Of a stretch of DNA of 64,000 nt, positions 54,271-63,042 are shown in pieces. The stretch is from Leifsonia shinshuensis (lineage in GTDB: Bacteria > Actinomycetota > Actinomycetes > Actinomycetales > Microbacteriaceae): positions 2,480,001 through 2,544,000 of the forward strand of contig NZ_JACCFL010000001.1 of assembly GCF_013410375.1 (NCBI RefSeq), read 5' to 3'. Within the stretch, counting starts at the first letter, position 1; every line of letters starts with the position of its first letter. The notes under the pieces are model-generated. The model saw only the letters and a list, made by a program, of their open reading frames with translations, did not search any database and had not been told where the DNA came from. A program made the translations under genes and the position numbers.

Positions 54271-56706
54271 TCAGGCAACGGCCGAGTACGCCACGATGCC
54301 GCGGCGGATCGACTCCAGAGCCTGTCGCGCGGTACGCCCGACGTTGCCCTGCGCGACCAGCGAGAGCTGATCCAGGAGGTCGATGGTCTGCTTCGCCCAG
54401 CGCACGAAGTCGCCGGCGGCCATGTCCGCCTCGCGGAGCACCACGTCCAGCGCCGCGCCGCGCGCCCACTGATGCATCGCCAGCGCGAGCGCGGTTGAGA
54501 CGGGCTCACTGCCCGGGAGGCGGTTGTCGCGCTCCAGGTCGTCCAGCCTGGCCCACAGATCGGTCGTGCGCTCCAGTGCGGGCCGGAAGGCGCCGCGCGG
54601 GAGGTTGCGGTCGTGCGCCAGGCCGTCGTCGCGGCGCGGCTCGAAGACGAGTGCGCACGCCATGGCGGCGAGGCCGGCGGCGTCGAGCTCCTTCCAGTAC
54701 CCGCGGCGCAGGCACTCGGCGACGAGGAGGTCGCGCTCGCCGTAGATGCGCTTGAGCGTGCGGCCGTGCACGGTGAGGGCGGTCTCGCCGTCCTCCTCGG
54801 TCAGGTAGCCGAGTTCCAGCAGCACGTCGGACACCCGGTCGAAGACCTTCGCGACGGCGCCGGTGCGGGACTGGATCTGCGCGCTCAGCCGGTCGGTGTC
54901 GCGCTTCAGCTTCCACCAGCGCTCGGCCCAGCGGGCGTGCTGCTCGCGGTCCGGGCAGCGGTGGCACGGGTGCTCTTTCATCCGCTTCCGCAGCGCGGCG
55001 AGCTGGCGCTGCCGGCGCTCGCGCTCGGCCTTGGAGGCGTTCTCGATGCGCTGGCCCTTCTTCTCCAGGTCGCTGAGCTCGCGGCGGATGCGCGAGTACT
55101 CGCGGAAGTCGCCGAGGTGGCACTCCATCGCCTTCTCGTAGCCGGCGAGCGACTCCTCCTGCTGCCGCACCTTGCGGGCCAGGTCCACCACGGCGCGGTC
55201 GGCCTGGAACTGCGCGAACGACGACTCCAGGATCTCCCGGGTCCGCGTCCGGCCGAACTGGTCGATGAGGTTGACCGCCATGTTGTAGGTGGGCCGGAAG
55301 CTGGAGTTGAGCGGGTAGCTGCGCCGGGAGGCCAGCGACGCGACCGACTGCGGGTCGAGGCCGTCCTCCCACTGGATCACGGAGTGGCCTTCGACGTCGA
55401 TGCCGCGGCGACCGGCGCGCCCGGTGAGCTGGGTGTACTCCCCCGGCGTGATCGGCACGCGGGCCTCGCCGTTGAACTTCTCCAGCTTCTCCAGCACGAC
55501 GGTGCGGGCGGGCATGTTGATGCCGAGCGCCAGCGTCTCGGTCGCGAACACGACCTTGACCAGCTTGCGCCGGAACAGCTCCTCCACGACCTCCTTGAAG
55601 GCCGGCAGCATGCCGGCGTGGTGTGCCGCGACGCCGCGCTCCAGGCCCTCCAGCCACTCCCAGTAGCCGAGGACCGCCAGGTCCTCGTCGAGCAGCGTGC
55701 GGCAGCGCTCCTCCACGATCGCGCGGATCTCGTCGCGCTCGCGCGCCTCGGTGAGCCGGACGCCCTCGCGGAGCGTCTGCCGGACGGCAGCGTCGCAGCC
55801 GTTCCTGCTGAAGATGAAGAAGATCGCCGGGAGCAGGTTGTGCTCGTCCAGCAGCCGCACGATGTCGGGCCGGTTCATCCGGAACGTGTCGGGGCGGCCG
55901 CCGCGCGAGTGGTAGCGCCCGACGTCGCGGGTCTGCCGGCCGGAGAGGACGCGGCCGCCGTAGCGCGCCATCTGCACCAGCTCCGGGTTCACCCGGTTGG
56001 TCGCAGCCAGCCCGGACGAGTCGAACAGGTCGATCAGCTTGGAGCGCATCAGGATGTGCTGCTCCAGCGGCACCGGGCGTTCCTCCGACACGACGACATC
56101 GGTGTCGCCGCGCACGGCCTGCAGCCAGTCGCCGAACTCCTCGGCGTTGGACACCGTCGCGCTGAGCGAGACCATCCGGACCTGCTGCGGGAGGTGGATG
56201 ATGACCTCCTCCCACACGGCCCCGCGGAACCGGTCGGCCAGGTAGTGCACCTCGTCCATCACGACGTAGGCGAGGTCGCCGAGGAGGTCGGAGTCGGCGT
56301 ACAGCATGTTGCGCAGCACCTCGGTGGTCATCACCACGATGCGGGCGTGCGAGTTGATGTTGGTGTCGCCGGTCAGGAGACCCACGGACTCCGGTCCGTA
56401 CGCCTCGACGAACTCCTGGAACTTCTGATTGCTCAGGGCCTTCATCGGCGTGGTGTAGAACACCTTCGAATTCGCCTCGCGCATGGCGAGGAACACCGCG
56501 AACTCCGCCACGATGGTCTTTCCCGCTCCGGTCGGCGCCGCGACCAGCACGCTCCGACCGTTCTCCAGGCTCGCGCAGGCCTCGCGCTGGAAGGGGTCCA
56601 GGTCGAATCGCAGCCCGGCCCGGAACGTCTCCAGCAGAGGCTGCTGGGCCCGCTGCCGGGAGGCGGCGAAGCGTTCGGCCGGGGAGAGCTGCTGCTGGTC
56701 GGTCAC
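54271..56706 (-). CDS. helY: Ski2-like DEVH RNA helicase
   Basis: The 811-residue protein has helicase motifs I (APTGAGKT), II (DEVH), III (SATVSN) and VI (QLTGRAGRRG). A C-terminal DSHCT-type helical domain (about 640-805) follows, and a cysteine pair (CHRCPDREQH) sits in the middle insertion. It unwinds structured RNA, probably in RNA decay or maturation. The GTG lies 6 nt behind TAGGCT, whose first three bases are the tatC stop. The order pafB-pafC-tatA-tatC-helY is the mycobacterial one. Confidence 0.93.
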   Translation of the reverse strand: MTDQQQLSPAERFAASRQRAQQPLLETFRAGLRFDLDPFQREACASLENGRSVLVAAPTGAGKTIVAEFAVFLAMREANSKVFYTTPMKALSNQKFQEFVEAYGPESVGLLTGDTNINSHARIVVMTTEVLRNMLYADSDLLGDLAYVVMDEVHYLADRFRGAVWEEVIIHLPQQVRMVSLSATVSNAEEFGDWLQAVRGDTDVVVSEERPVPLEQHILMRSKLIDLFDSSGLAATNRVNPELVQMARYGGRVLSGRQTRDVGRYHSRGGRPDTFRMNRPDIVRLLDEHNLLPAIFFIFSRNGCDAAVRQTLREGVRLTEARERDEIRAIVEERCRTLLDEDLAVLGYWEWLEGLERGVAAHHAGMLPAFKEVVEELFRRKLVKVVFATETLALGINMPARTVVLEKLEKFNGEARVPITPGEYTQLTGRAGRRGIDVEGHSVIQWEDGLDPQSVASLASRRSYPLNSSFRPTYNMAVNLIDQFGRTRTREILESSFAQFQADRAVVDLARKVRQQEESLAGYEKAMECHLGDFREYSRIRRELSDLEKKGQRIENASKAERERRQRQLAALRKRMKEHPCHRCPDREQHARWAERWWKLKRDTDRLSAQIQSRTGAVAKVFDRVSDVLLELGYLTEEDGETALTVHGRTLKRIYGERDLLVAECLRRGYWKELDAAGLAAMACALVFEPRRDDGLAHDRNLPRGAFRPALERTTDLWARLDDLERDNRLPGSEPVSTALALAMHQWARGAALDVVLREADMAAGDFVRWAKQTIDLLDQLSLVAQGNVGRTARQALESIRRGIVAYSAVA

Positions 56707-56712
56707 GCGACC

Positions 56713-56718
56713 AGCCTA
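56713..56718 (-). promoter_or_regulatory. -10 hexamer TAGGCT overlapping the tatC stop codon
   Basis: The tatC stop TAG (56718-56716) is the 5' half of TAGGCT, which ends 6 nt before the helY GTG at 56706. Confidence 0.45.
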
Positions 56719-57507
56719 TGCCGCGAGCTCGGCCTCCAGTCGCATCGCCGCCTTGGCCGCGCGGCGGTCGTGCAGCCAGGCCACGGCGTAGGCGCCGAAG
56801 TAGAGCAGCACCATCGGCACCGCGAGCAGGAACATCGAGAGCACGTCGGCCGCGGGGGTGGCGATGGCGGTGAAGAGCGCGATCAGGATGATCGCCCAGC
56901 GCCACGAGGCGATGATCGACTTGGCGCTCAGCACGCCGACGAAGTTGAGCAGGACCAGGAAGACCGGCAGCACGAACGCGACGCCGACCGCGAGGACGAG
57001 CTTGGTGACGAAGTCGATGTAGGTCTTCGCGTCGATGATCGCGGAGTCCTGCTCCGGCGCGAAGCTGGTCAGCAGCCCGACCATGTGCGGCACGAGCAGC
57101 CAGCCGGCCACCCCGCCCGCGATGAACAGTGGCACCGCCGTGAAGAAGAACCCGAACGCGTACTTGAGCTCTTTGCGCGTCAGGGCCGGGACGAAGAACG
57201 CCCAGATCTGCCACAGCCACACCGGGCTCGAGACGATCACGCCGATGGTGATCGCCATCTGCATCTTGAGGTCGAACGCTCCGGTGATGCTGCCGTAGTT
57301 GAGCATGGCTTCGCGGCCCTGCTGCTTCGCGATCTCGGTGATCGGGGAGCGCAGGGCGTCCATCACGGGACCCGCGAGGATCCAGCCCACGACCGCGCCG
57401 ACCAGCAGGCCGAGCGCAGCGCGGAACAGACGTTTACGAAGCTCGATGAAGTGCTCGGCCAGCGACATCCGGCCTTCGCGGTTCTTGCCTCGCTTGGTGG
57501 AGGCCAC
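56716..57507 (-). CDS. tatC: Sec-independent translocase TatC
   Basis: The 263-residue protein has six hydrophobic helices and the TatC N-terminal motif MSLAEHFIELRKRLFRA. It forms the twin-arginine signal receptor in the membrane with TatA, encoded just upstream (4-bp gap). The GTG start gives a short basic N-terminal extension before the motif. Confidence 0.95.
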   Translation of the reverse strand: MASTKRGKNREGRMSLAEHFIELRKRLFRAALGLLVGAVVGWILAGPVMDALRSPITEIAKQQGREAMLNYGSITGAFDLKMQMAITIGVIVSSPVWLWQIWAFFVPALTRKELKYAFGFFFTAVPLFIAGGVAGWLLVPHMVGLLTSFAPEQDSAIIDAKTYIDFVTKLVLAVGVAFVLPVFLVLLNFVGVLSAKSIIASWRWAIILIALFTAIATPAADVLSMFLLAVPMVLLYFGAYAVAWLHDRRAAKAAMRLEAELAA

Positions 57508-57511
57508 TCAG

Positions 57512-57790
57512 CTACTGCTTCGGCTTGGACTCGGTCGAGTCGGAGCTGGGAGCAGGACCGGTGGGCGCGGGGGCGCTGGGCGCCGCGGCGCTGGGCGCGG
57601 AGGACGTGTCGGCGCCCGCGTCGGCGGAGCCGTCCTTGCCGTCCTTCTTCATCTCGTCGACCTCGCCCTTGAAGATCCGCATGGACTGACCGATGCTCTT
57701 GGCGAGCGCGGGGAGCTTGGGCGCACCGAAGAGGAGCAGGATGACCGCGAGAATGATGAGCAGGTGCCATCCGGTGAGGCCGCCGAGCAT
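57512..57790 (-). CDS. tatA: Sec-independent translocase TatA
   Basis: The 92-residue protein has one N-terminal helix with the FG hinge ([20 protein letters not shown]), a short amphipathic helix and a polar Ala/Pro/Ser tail. It forms the pore-like assembly of the Tat system. It starts 3 bp after the 116-residue membrane protein and ends 4 bp before tatC. No tatB is in the window, as is common in Gram-positives. Confidence 0.95.
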   Translation of the reverse strand: MLGGLTGWHLLIILAVILLLFGAPKLPALAKSIGQSMRIFKGEVDEMKKDGKDGSADAGADTSSAPSAAAPSAPAPTGPAPSSDSTESKPKQ

Positions 57791-57793
57791 GAT

Positions 57794-58144
57794 TTACGTC
57801 CTTTTGTTCAAGTACGAGTAGCGGAACGGGTCCGCGTTGACGAGTATTTTACCGCGCTGGACCCGCCGATCTCTGCGAGCTTGCCGTGCGACCTGACGGT
57901 CGGCCACGGCCTGCTCGCGCTGAGCCCTGAGCTCTTCCGCATCGGCGAAGACCGCGCTGTGAAACTCAGCGTACCGCATGTCATCCGACCGTTGCCTGAG
58001 CAGGTCGGCCTTGTCGATCAGCGCGCTCGCCTCGCGGCCGGCTGCCATCACCTTGCGGAACAGCCACCAGGCGAAGAACGCGAGCATGCCCAGCAGGCCG
58101 AGCACCAGCACGACCCAGATGACGACCCACGACCACCACGGCAT
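57794..58144 (-). CDS. Membrane-anchored protein upstream of tatA
   Basis: The 116-residue protein has one N-terminal membrane helix (WWSWVVIWVVLVLGLLGMLAF) and a long, highly charged cytoplasmic helix rich in R, Q and E. The family is not recognised. Its ATG lies 6 nt behind a TAGGCT that starts at the pafC stop, so it probably begins the transcript that carries tatA and tatC. A link with Tat function is inference from position. Confidence 0.85.
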   Translation of the reverse strand: MPWWSWVVIWVVLVLGLLGMLAFFAWWLFRKVMAAGREASALIDKADLLRQRSDDMRYAEFHSAVFADAEELRAQREQAVADRQVARQARRDRRVQRGKILVNADPFRYSYLNKRT

Positions 58145-58150
58145 GGAGGG

Positions 58151-58156
58151 AGCCTA
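58151..58156 (-). promoter_or_regulatory. -10 hexamer TAGGCT overlapping the pafC stop codon
   Basis: The pafC stop TAG (58156-58154) is the 5' half of TAGGCT, which ends 6 nt before the ATG at 58144. It would give the tat genes a promoter of their own. Confidence 0.45.
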
Positions 58157-59128
58157 ACGGTAGCGGTCGGCGCCCGCACGCGCCCATTCCGCGACGAGCT
58201 GCCTGGCCTCCGGCGGGTCGAGCACGGTCAGGACGCCGGCGAGGCCCGCCACGAGGCGCTTGAGACCGTGGAAGTGGGCGACGCGGACGCTCGTGCGGAT
58301 GACGCCGTCCCGCTCCTGGCGCGGCGCGCCGTCCGGGATGTAGTCCTCGATGAGCGGGACGGCGGACGCGGAGACCTCGACGGTGACCAACTGGTCCTCC
58401 GGCGTCCCCTCGAACAGCGTCTCCGGCAGCTTGAGGTCGCCCGGCCGGTAGGTGATCGGCTCCGCGGTGGCGACCAGGCCGTCGATGCGGTCGAGCCGGA
58501 AGGTCCGGATCGCCGTGCGCAGGTGGTCCCAGCCGCGCAGGTACCAGTCCTGGTCGGCGGACTCGACGCGCAGCGGGTCGACCCGGCGGCGCTCGCGCTC
58601 GCCGCGCGAGTTGAGGTAGTCGAACTCCAGCTGGGTGCCGGCGATGACGGCCTCCCGGATGGTGGCGAGCGCCTCGTCCGACTCCGAGCGGGCGACAGCG
58701 ACCTGGCTGGGCGCCGCGGACGCGCCGCGGGCGAGCTTGGCCATCAGCGAGCCGATCACGTCGCGGTCGGCGTTCTCCGGCAGCGCGGTCAGGTACTGGA
58801 GGCCCGCGATGAGCGCGGCGGCCTCGCGGGCGGAGAACCGGGGCGAGTCGTCGATCGCGACCTGGTGGGTGAGGACGATGCGGTCGTTGTCCTCGAACTC
58901 GTCCCAGGAGATGTCGAACAGGTCGCCCGGCTGGTACGCGTTCGTCTCGCCGGGGATGCCGGAGACGGCGATGAGCCGCACGGCGTCGCGCATGCTCTCC
59001 TCGTCCACGCCGAAGTGCTCGGCGGCCTCCGCGACGGTCACCCGGTCGCGGTCCATCAGGTACGGCACCAGCGCCAGCAGGAACGCCAGCTTGTCCTGCG
59101 CCTGCATCGGTCGCCTGCGCTCAGCCAC
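58154..59128 (-). CDS. pafC: WYL-domain regulator PafC
   Basis: The 324-residue protein has an N-terminal winged helix (about 8-70: DRVTVAEAAEHFGVDEESMRDAV) and a WYL domain (about 145-235) with QDWYLRGWDHLRTAIRTFRLDRIDGL. In mycobacteria PafB and PafC form a heterodimer that activates the LexA-independent DNA damage response. It overlaps pafB by 8 nt. The name rests on the conserved pafB-pafC-tatA-tatC order. Confidence 0.92.
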   Translation of the reverse strand: MAERRRPMQAQDKLAFLLALVPYLMDRDRVTVAEAAEHFGVDEESMRDAVRLIAVSGIPGETNAYQPGDLFDISWDEFEDNDRIVLTHQVAIDDSPRFSAREAAALIAGLQYLTALPENADRDVIGSLMAKLARGASAAPSQVAVARSESDEALATIREAVIAGTQLEFDYLNSRGERERRRVDPLRVESADQDWYLRGWDHLRTAIRTFRLDRIDGLVATAEPITYRPGDLKLPETLFEGTPEDQLVTVEVSASAVPLIEDYIPDGAPRQERDGVIRTSVRVAHFHGLKRLVAGLAGVLTVLDPPEARQLVAEWARAGADRYR

Positions 59129-60173
59129 GGCCCCGTCCCTCCCCCGCGCCCGGAGCGGGCCGCTCGTGCGCCTCGGCGACCGCGATCAGCCGGTCGACCA
59201 CCTTGCCGCGCAGCTCCTCGGGCGAGAGCACCAGCACCTCCGGGCCGAACGCCGCGAGCTGGTCGGCGAGGATGTTGATGTCGGAGAAGTTCACGGTCAG
59301 GCGGAACGCCCCGCCCGGGTGCTCGGCGGGGACGGCGTCGCCGTAGCGCTTGCGCAGCCGCGTCGCGGCGTCGGTTCCCGCCGTCACCTCGATCTCGGCC
59401 ACGTTGGCCGCCCAGATCCGCTCGAGGTCCTCGAGCGCGCGCTCGGCGAAGTCGTCTCCCTCCGGCACGAAGGTGCGGTTGGTGACTTTGACCGGGCCGA
59501 CCATCCGGGAGAGCAGGAAGGTGCGCGAGCCGCCGGCCTCCTGGTCGATGCCCTGCAGGTGCCAGCGGCCCTGGTGCTGCACGAGCGCGAGCGGCGCCAC
59601 CGTGCGCACGCGGGACGCGCTCTCACCGGGCTTGAGGTAGGGGAACTGGACGATCGCGTGCCGCTCCAGCGCCTGGCTGAGCGGGTCGAACGCGCTCTCC
59701 CGCGCGCGCAGCCGCGGCGCGTAGCCGACGACCGGCTCGTCGGCCTCCACGCCGAGCGAGCGCAGCTTCATGAGCGCGCGGCGCGACTCCCCCGACAGCG
59801 ACCCCTCGCGCCAGACCGTGGCGGCCAGGCCGAGCAGGGTGATCTCCTCCGGGGAGAAGACCACGTCCTGCGGGAGGTCGTAGGCGCCCTTCGGGATGCG
59901 GTAGCGCAGCAGCTGGTTGTTCCCGGCCGCCTCCGGCGACTCCACGGTCTCCAGCGGCACGCCGAGCTCGCGGATGTCGTCCTTGTCGCGCTCGAACTGG
60001 CGCTCCAGGCTGCTGTTGTCGCCGTGCGCCTCGTAGCGCTGGCGGTAGCCCTGGACGGTCGAGAGGATCTCGTTCTTCGTCAGGCCGTTCTCGGTCGCGA
60101 GCAGCGCCAGCACGAGGCTGAACAGACGCTCCTCGACCGGGACGCGCGCGGGCGAAGACGAGGATCGGGGCAC
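59121..60173 (-). CDS. pafB: WYL-domain regulator PafB
   Basis: The 350-residue protein has an N-terminal winged helix (VEERLFSLVLALLATENGLTKNEILSTV) and a WYL domain with the segment GRWHLQGIDQEAGGSRTFLLSRM, where the motif residues are partly changed. It pairs with PafC to activate DNA damage genes in mycobacteria. The GTG at 60173 lies 6 nt behind TAGGAT. pafA, which precedes pafB in mycobacteria, is absent. Confidence 0.92.
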   Translation of the reverse strand: MPRSSSSPARVPVEERLFSLVLALLATENGLTKNEILSTVQGYRQRYEAHGDNSSLERQFERDKDDIRELGVPLETVESPEAAGNNQLLRYRIPKGAYDLPQDVVFSPEEITLLGLAATVWREGSLSGESRRALMKLRSLGVEADEPVVGYAPRLRARESAFDPLSQALERHAIVQFPYLKPGESASRVRTVAPLALVQHQGRWHLQGIDQEAGGSRTFLLSRMVGPVKVTNRTFVPEGDDFAERALEDLERIWAANVAEIEVTAGTDAATRLRKRYGDAVPAEHPGGAFRLTVNFSDINILADQLAAFGPEVLVLSPEELRGKVVDRLIAVAEAHERPAPGAGEGRGRG

Positions 60174-60179
60174 CCGACC

Positions 60180-60185
60180 ATCCTA
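60180..60185 (-). promoter_or_regulatory. -10 hexamer TAGGAT of pafBC, leaderless
   Basis: On the minus strand TAGGAT ends 6 nt before the pafB GTG at 60173, just after the FKBP gene stop. Confidence 0.5.
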
Positions 60186-60193
60186 GTCGGGAG

Positions 60194-61114
60194 TCAGCGG
60201 ATGCCGAGGATGTCGACCACCCAGGCGGCGGCGGGGACGTTGCCGTTGGCCGGTGCCTCGATGACCAGCTGCGAGCCGACCTTCTGGCCGATCAGCGGCT
60301 TGAGGACCTCCTGCGGCAGCGCCTGGTTGAGCGCGCTCTGCCCGGTGCTCATCGACACGATGTCGGGCGACTTGCTCTGCCAGCTGCTCATGACCACGTT
60401 CTTCTGGTCCCAGCCCACGGCGGTGTAGTGCAGGACGACCTGCGAGGTGGCCTTGACCTCCTCGCCGTCGCCCTCCTTGAGGACCTCGCTGCGCACCGTC
60501 TTGGGGGCGCCGCCGGAGGACGGGATCGTGATGCCCGGCTGGCCGGTCGGCGCGAGCACGACGGTCGGGAAGCCGGAGACCGCGGGACGGACGGCGCCGT
60601 TGGCCGCGGGCAGGTAGGCGTGCATGATGTCGGCGACGAGGATCGTCGTGTTGCCCGACCCGGCGCCGCCGGAGTCCTTCGGCGAGATCGCGACGGCGAC
60701 GCGGGAGCCGACCGGCGCGCAGAGCAGGCCGTTGCTGATGGCGGCGTTGGAGTTGCCGATCGTGATCGGCGTGGTGTCGCCGCCGTAGCTGCCCTTCTCG
60801 CCGACCTGGCCGGTCTGGCCGTCGAGGAGCGTGTACTGGATCTCGACCATCTGGCCGTTGATGACCGGCTGGCCGGTCCCGGTGGTGAGGATCGTGCGCT
60901 GCGACGTCGTCGTGTCGACGGGCGTCGGCATGCTGATCGTCGGCTCGCTGCCGATCGGTCCCGTGGCCGTCACCAGCGACGACGCCTGACCGCTCTTCAG
61001 CGCGGAGCCGCAGTCGGCGTTCGGGTTGGACGAACATCCGGTCAGCGCCGCGGCGGCGATGCCGACGGCGAGGAGGGCAGCGGACGATCTTCCGAGTGCG
61101 GTAGCAGTGCGCAC
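60194..61114 (-). CDS. FKBP-type peptidyl-prolyl isomerase lipoprotein
   Basis: The 306-residue protein has a lipoprotein signal with lipobox LTGC (Cys at about 27). Two FKBP-like halves follow, about 75-170 and 205-306; the second is better formed (VVLHYTAVGWDQKNVVMSSW, VLKPLIGQKVGSQLVIEAP). The aromatic active-site residues are only partly kept. It should act on exported proteins at the outer membrane face, and Lnt can acylate it. GAGG precedes the start. Confidence 0.9.
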   Translation of the reverse strand: MRTATALGRSSAALLAVGIAAAALTGCSSNPNADCGSALKSGQASSLVTATGPIGSEPTISMPTPVDTTTSQRTILTTGTGQPVINGQMVEIQYTLLDGQTGQVGEKGSYGGDTTPITIGNSNAAISNGLLCAPVGSRVAVAISPKDSGGAGSGNTTILVADIMHAYLPAANGAVRPAVSGFPTVVLAPTGQPGITIPSSGGAPKTVRSEVLKEGDGEEVKATSQVVLHYTAVGWDQKNVVMSSWQSKSPDIVSMSTGQSALNQALPQEVLKPLIGQKVGSQLVIEAPANGNVPAAAWVVDILGIR

Positions 61115-61180
61115 GGGTCCTCTTTCGATGCGAACGGTGGGGAGGAGCGTCAGGCAGCGCGCCTCACGACCTCATCCATG

Positions 61181-62233
61181 CTAGTCGACGTGCGGGTCGC
61201 GCTCGTCACCGGCGCCGGCGTCCGCCGCGGCCTCCGCGCCGCCGTCGCGGGCGAGCGCCGCGCTGGCCTCGGCCTCCCGCATCCGCTTGCGCAGGCTCTT
61301 CGGGCTCGACTGCCGCTCCCCCAGCGCGCCGGGCGTCCAGGCCTCGACGTCGGCGTCGTCGTAGTCGCTCTTCGACGGCCGGCGCTTGAGCTCGGGCAGG
61401 ACGGTGTCCGGCGCCAGGCGGCGGGCGGTGATCAGGAAGCCGGTGTGGGCGATCATCCGGTGGTCGGGGCGCACGGCGAGGCCCTCGACGTGCCAGCCGC
61501 GGACCATCGTCTCGCTCGACTGCGGGTGCGTGTAGTGGCCGGTCGCGCGGATCGCCTCGGCGACGCGGGAGAGTTGCGTCACCGTGGCGACGTAGCAGAG
61601 CACGACGCCGCCGGGCTTCAGCGCCGCGGTGACGGCGTCCAGCGTCTCCCACGGCGCGAGCATGTCGAGCACCACCCGGTCGACGCTCGCCGGCTCGACG
61701 GCGGCGGTCAGCTCCTCCTGCAGGTCGCCGACGGTGACCGTCCAGTTCGCCGGGTCCCCGCCGAGGAAGGTCGCTGCGTTGGCGCGGGCCACATCGGCGA
61801 ACTCCTCGCGGCGCTCGAACGACAGCAACCGGCCTTCCGGACCGATCGCGCGCAGCAGCCACAGCGACAGCGCGCCGGAGCCGACGCCGGCCTCCACGAC
61901 CGTGGCGCCGGGGAAGATGTCGGCCAGCGCGAGGATCTGCGCGGCGTCCTTCGGGTAGATGATCGCGGCGCCGCGCGGCATCGACATGACGAAGTCGTTG
62001 AGCAGCGGGCGCAGCGCCAGGTGCTCGACGCCGGCGTTGTTGACGACGACCGAGCCGTCGGGCAGGCCGATGATGGCGTCGTGCGCCAGCACGCCGCGGT
62101 GGCTGTGGAAGAGCTTGCCCGGCTCCAGGGTGATCGTGTTCATGCGGCCCTTGGGGCCGGTCAGCTGGACGCGGTCGCCCACCCGGAACGGGCCGGAGCT
62201 CCGACGGCCCTCGCTCGAGTTCTCGGCGCTCAT
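61181..62233 (-). CDS. trmI: tRNA (adenine(58)-N1)-methyltransferase, TrmI type
   Basis: The 350-residue protein has an N-terminal barrel (FRVGDRVQLTGPKGRMNTITL), HRGVLAHDAIIG, and a Rossmann methyltransferase domain with the SAM motif VVEAGVGSGALSLWLL and VDRVVLDMLAPW. It methylates A58 of tRNA. The C-terminal 60 residues are charged and variable. Its start overlaps the HAD stop as ATGA. In mycobacteria trmI precedes the proteasome/Pup locus. Confidence 0.93.
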   Translation of the reverse strand: MSAENSSEGRRSSGPFRVGDRVQLTGPKGRMNTITLEPGKLFHSHRGVLAHDAIIGLPDGSVVVNNAGVEHLALRPLLNDFVMSMPRGAAIIYPKDAAQILALADIFPGATVVEAGVGSGALSLWLLRAIGPEGRLLSFERREEFADVARANAATFLGGDPANWTVTVGDLQEELTAAVEPASVDRVVLDMLAPWETLDAVTAALKPGGVVLCYVATVTQLSRVAEAIRATGHYTHPQSSETMVRGWHVEGLAVRPDHRMIAHTGFLITARRLAPDTVLPELKRRPSKSDYDDADVEAWTPGALGERQSSPKSLRKRMREAEASAALARDGGAEAAADAGAGDERDPHVD

Positions 62234-62952
62234 CGTGCGTCCTCCTGATCGATGACGGTCGGCTGATCGATGACGGCGCGCCGCCCGGCGGCCACGGCCG
62301 CGATGTCGTCGGCCGTGCGGCCCTCCAGCGTGTCCCACAGCGTGTGCTCGTCCGACTCCGGCAGCGGCACGATGTGCGGGACGCCGATCGTCGCGGCCCC
62401 CGACGCCACGGCCGAGGACAGCCCGACCAGGGAGTCCTCGATCGCCACGGCGTCGCCGGGCTCGACGCCCAGCAGCTCGGCGGCGCGCAGGTACGGCGCC
62501 GGATGCGGCTTCGGCTCGATGACCTCGTCGCCGCTGACGATGATGTCGAAGGCGTCGAACGGGATGGCCGCGACGATCTGCTCCGCCATGCTGCGCACCG
62601 ACATGGTCACCAGCGCTGTGCGCACACCCTGATCGCGCAGCGACCGGAGCAGCTCGCGCGCGCCGGGCCGCCACGGGACGCCCTGCTCGGCCAGCCGCTG
62701 GCGCACCCGCTCGGTCAGCCAGTGCACGATCTCGTCCGGGTCCATCGCCACCCCGCGCGAGCGCAGGATCTCGGCCGAGTTCCAGAGCCCGAGGCCGACC
62801 AGCAGCAGTCCGTCATCGTGGGTCCAGGTGCCGCCGAACGAGCCGACGAGCTCCTGCTCGGAGGCCATCCAGTACGGCTCGGTGTCGACGAGGGTGCCGT
62901 CCATGTCCCAGAGGACGGCGGCCGGCAGCGGGTGCGTGGTCAGATCGGTCAC
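62230..62952 (-). CDS. HAD-family phosphatase (beta-phosphoglucomutase-like)
   Basis: The 240-residue protein has HAD motif I (DMDGTLVDTEPYW), motif II (VTMS), the motif III Lys (EPKPHPAPYLRA) and motif IV (VAIEDSLVGL). The cap is the small helical type of phosphoglucomutase-like members. It dephosphorylates a small metabolite; the substrate is unknown. The GTG has no ribosome site, but TAGACT lies 8 nt upstream. It is coupled to trmI. Confidence 0.9.
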   Translation of the reverse strand: MTDLTTHPLPAAVLWDMDGTLVDTEPYWMASEQELVGSFGGTWTHDDGLLLVGLGLWNSAEILRSRGVAMDPDEIVHWLTERVRQRLAEQGVPWRPGARELLRSLRDQGVRTALVTMSVRSMAEQIVAAIPFDAFDIIVSGDEVIEPKPHPAPYLRAAELLGVEPGDAVAIEDSLVGLSSAVASGAATIGVPHIVPLPESDEHTLWDTLEGRTADDIAAVAAGRRAVIDQPTVIDQEDAR

Positions 62953-62960
62953 GACCGGCA

Positions 62961-62966
62961 AGTCTA
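62961..62966 (-). promoter_or_regulatory. -10 hexamer TAGACT, leaderless
   Basis: On the minus strand TAGACT ends 8 nt before the HAD GTG at 62952. On the plus strand TATCCT (62986-62991) is a candidate -10 for the PAC2 gene. Confidence 0.45.
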
Positions 62967-63042
62967 TCGCGACGGGGTCGGGGCCTATCCTTGGTGGATA
63001 CGGCGGCCGAACGGGCGCCGACCGAGAGGACGAGTACGCCAC

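Noticed and set aside
54221..54275. Short CCCCTCAGGCAACGGCG-like repeats between lnt and helY
   Set aside because: Only two clear copies in an 85-bp gap, partly within the helY stop region; too little to call a functional repeat.
60194..61037. Second frame inside the FKBP lipoprotein gene
   Set aside because: Arg-rich shadow. The lipobox and FKBP segments are in the frame starting at 61114.
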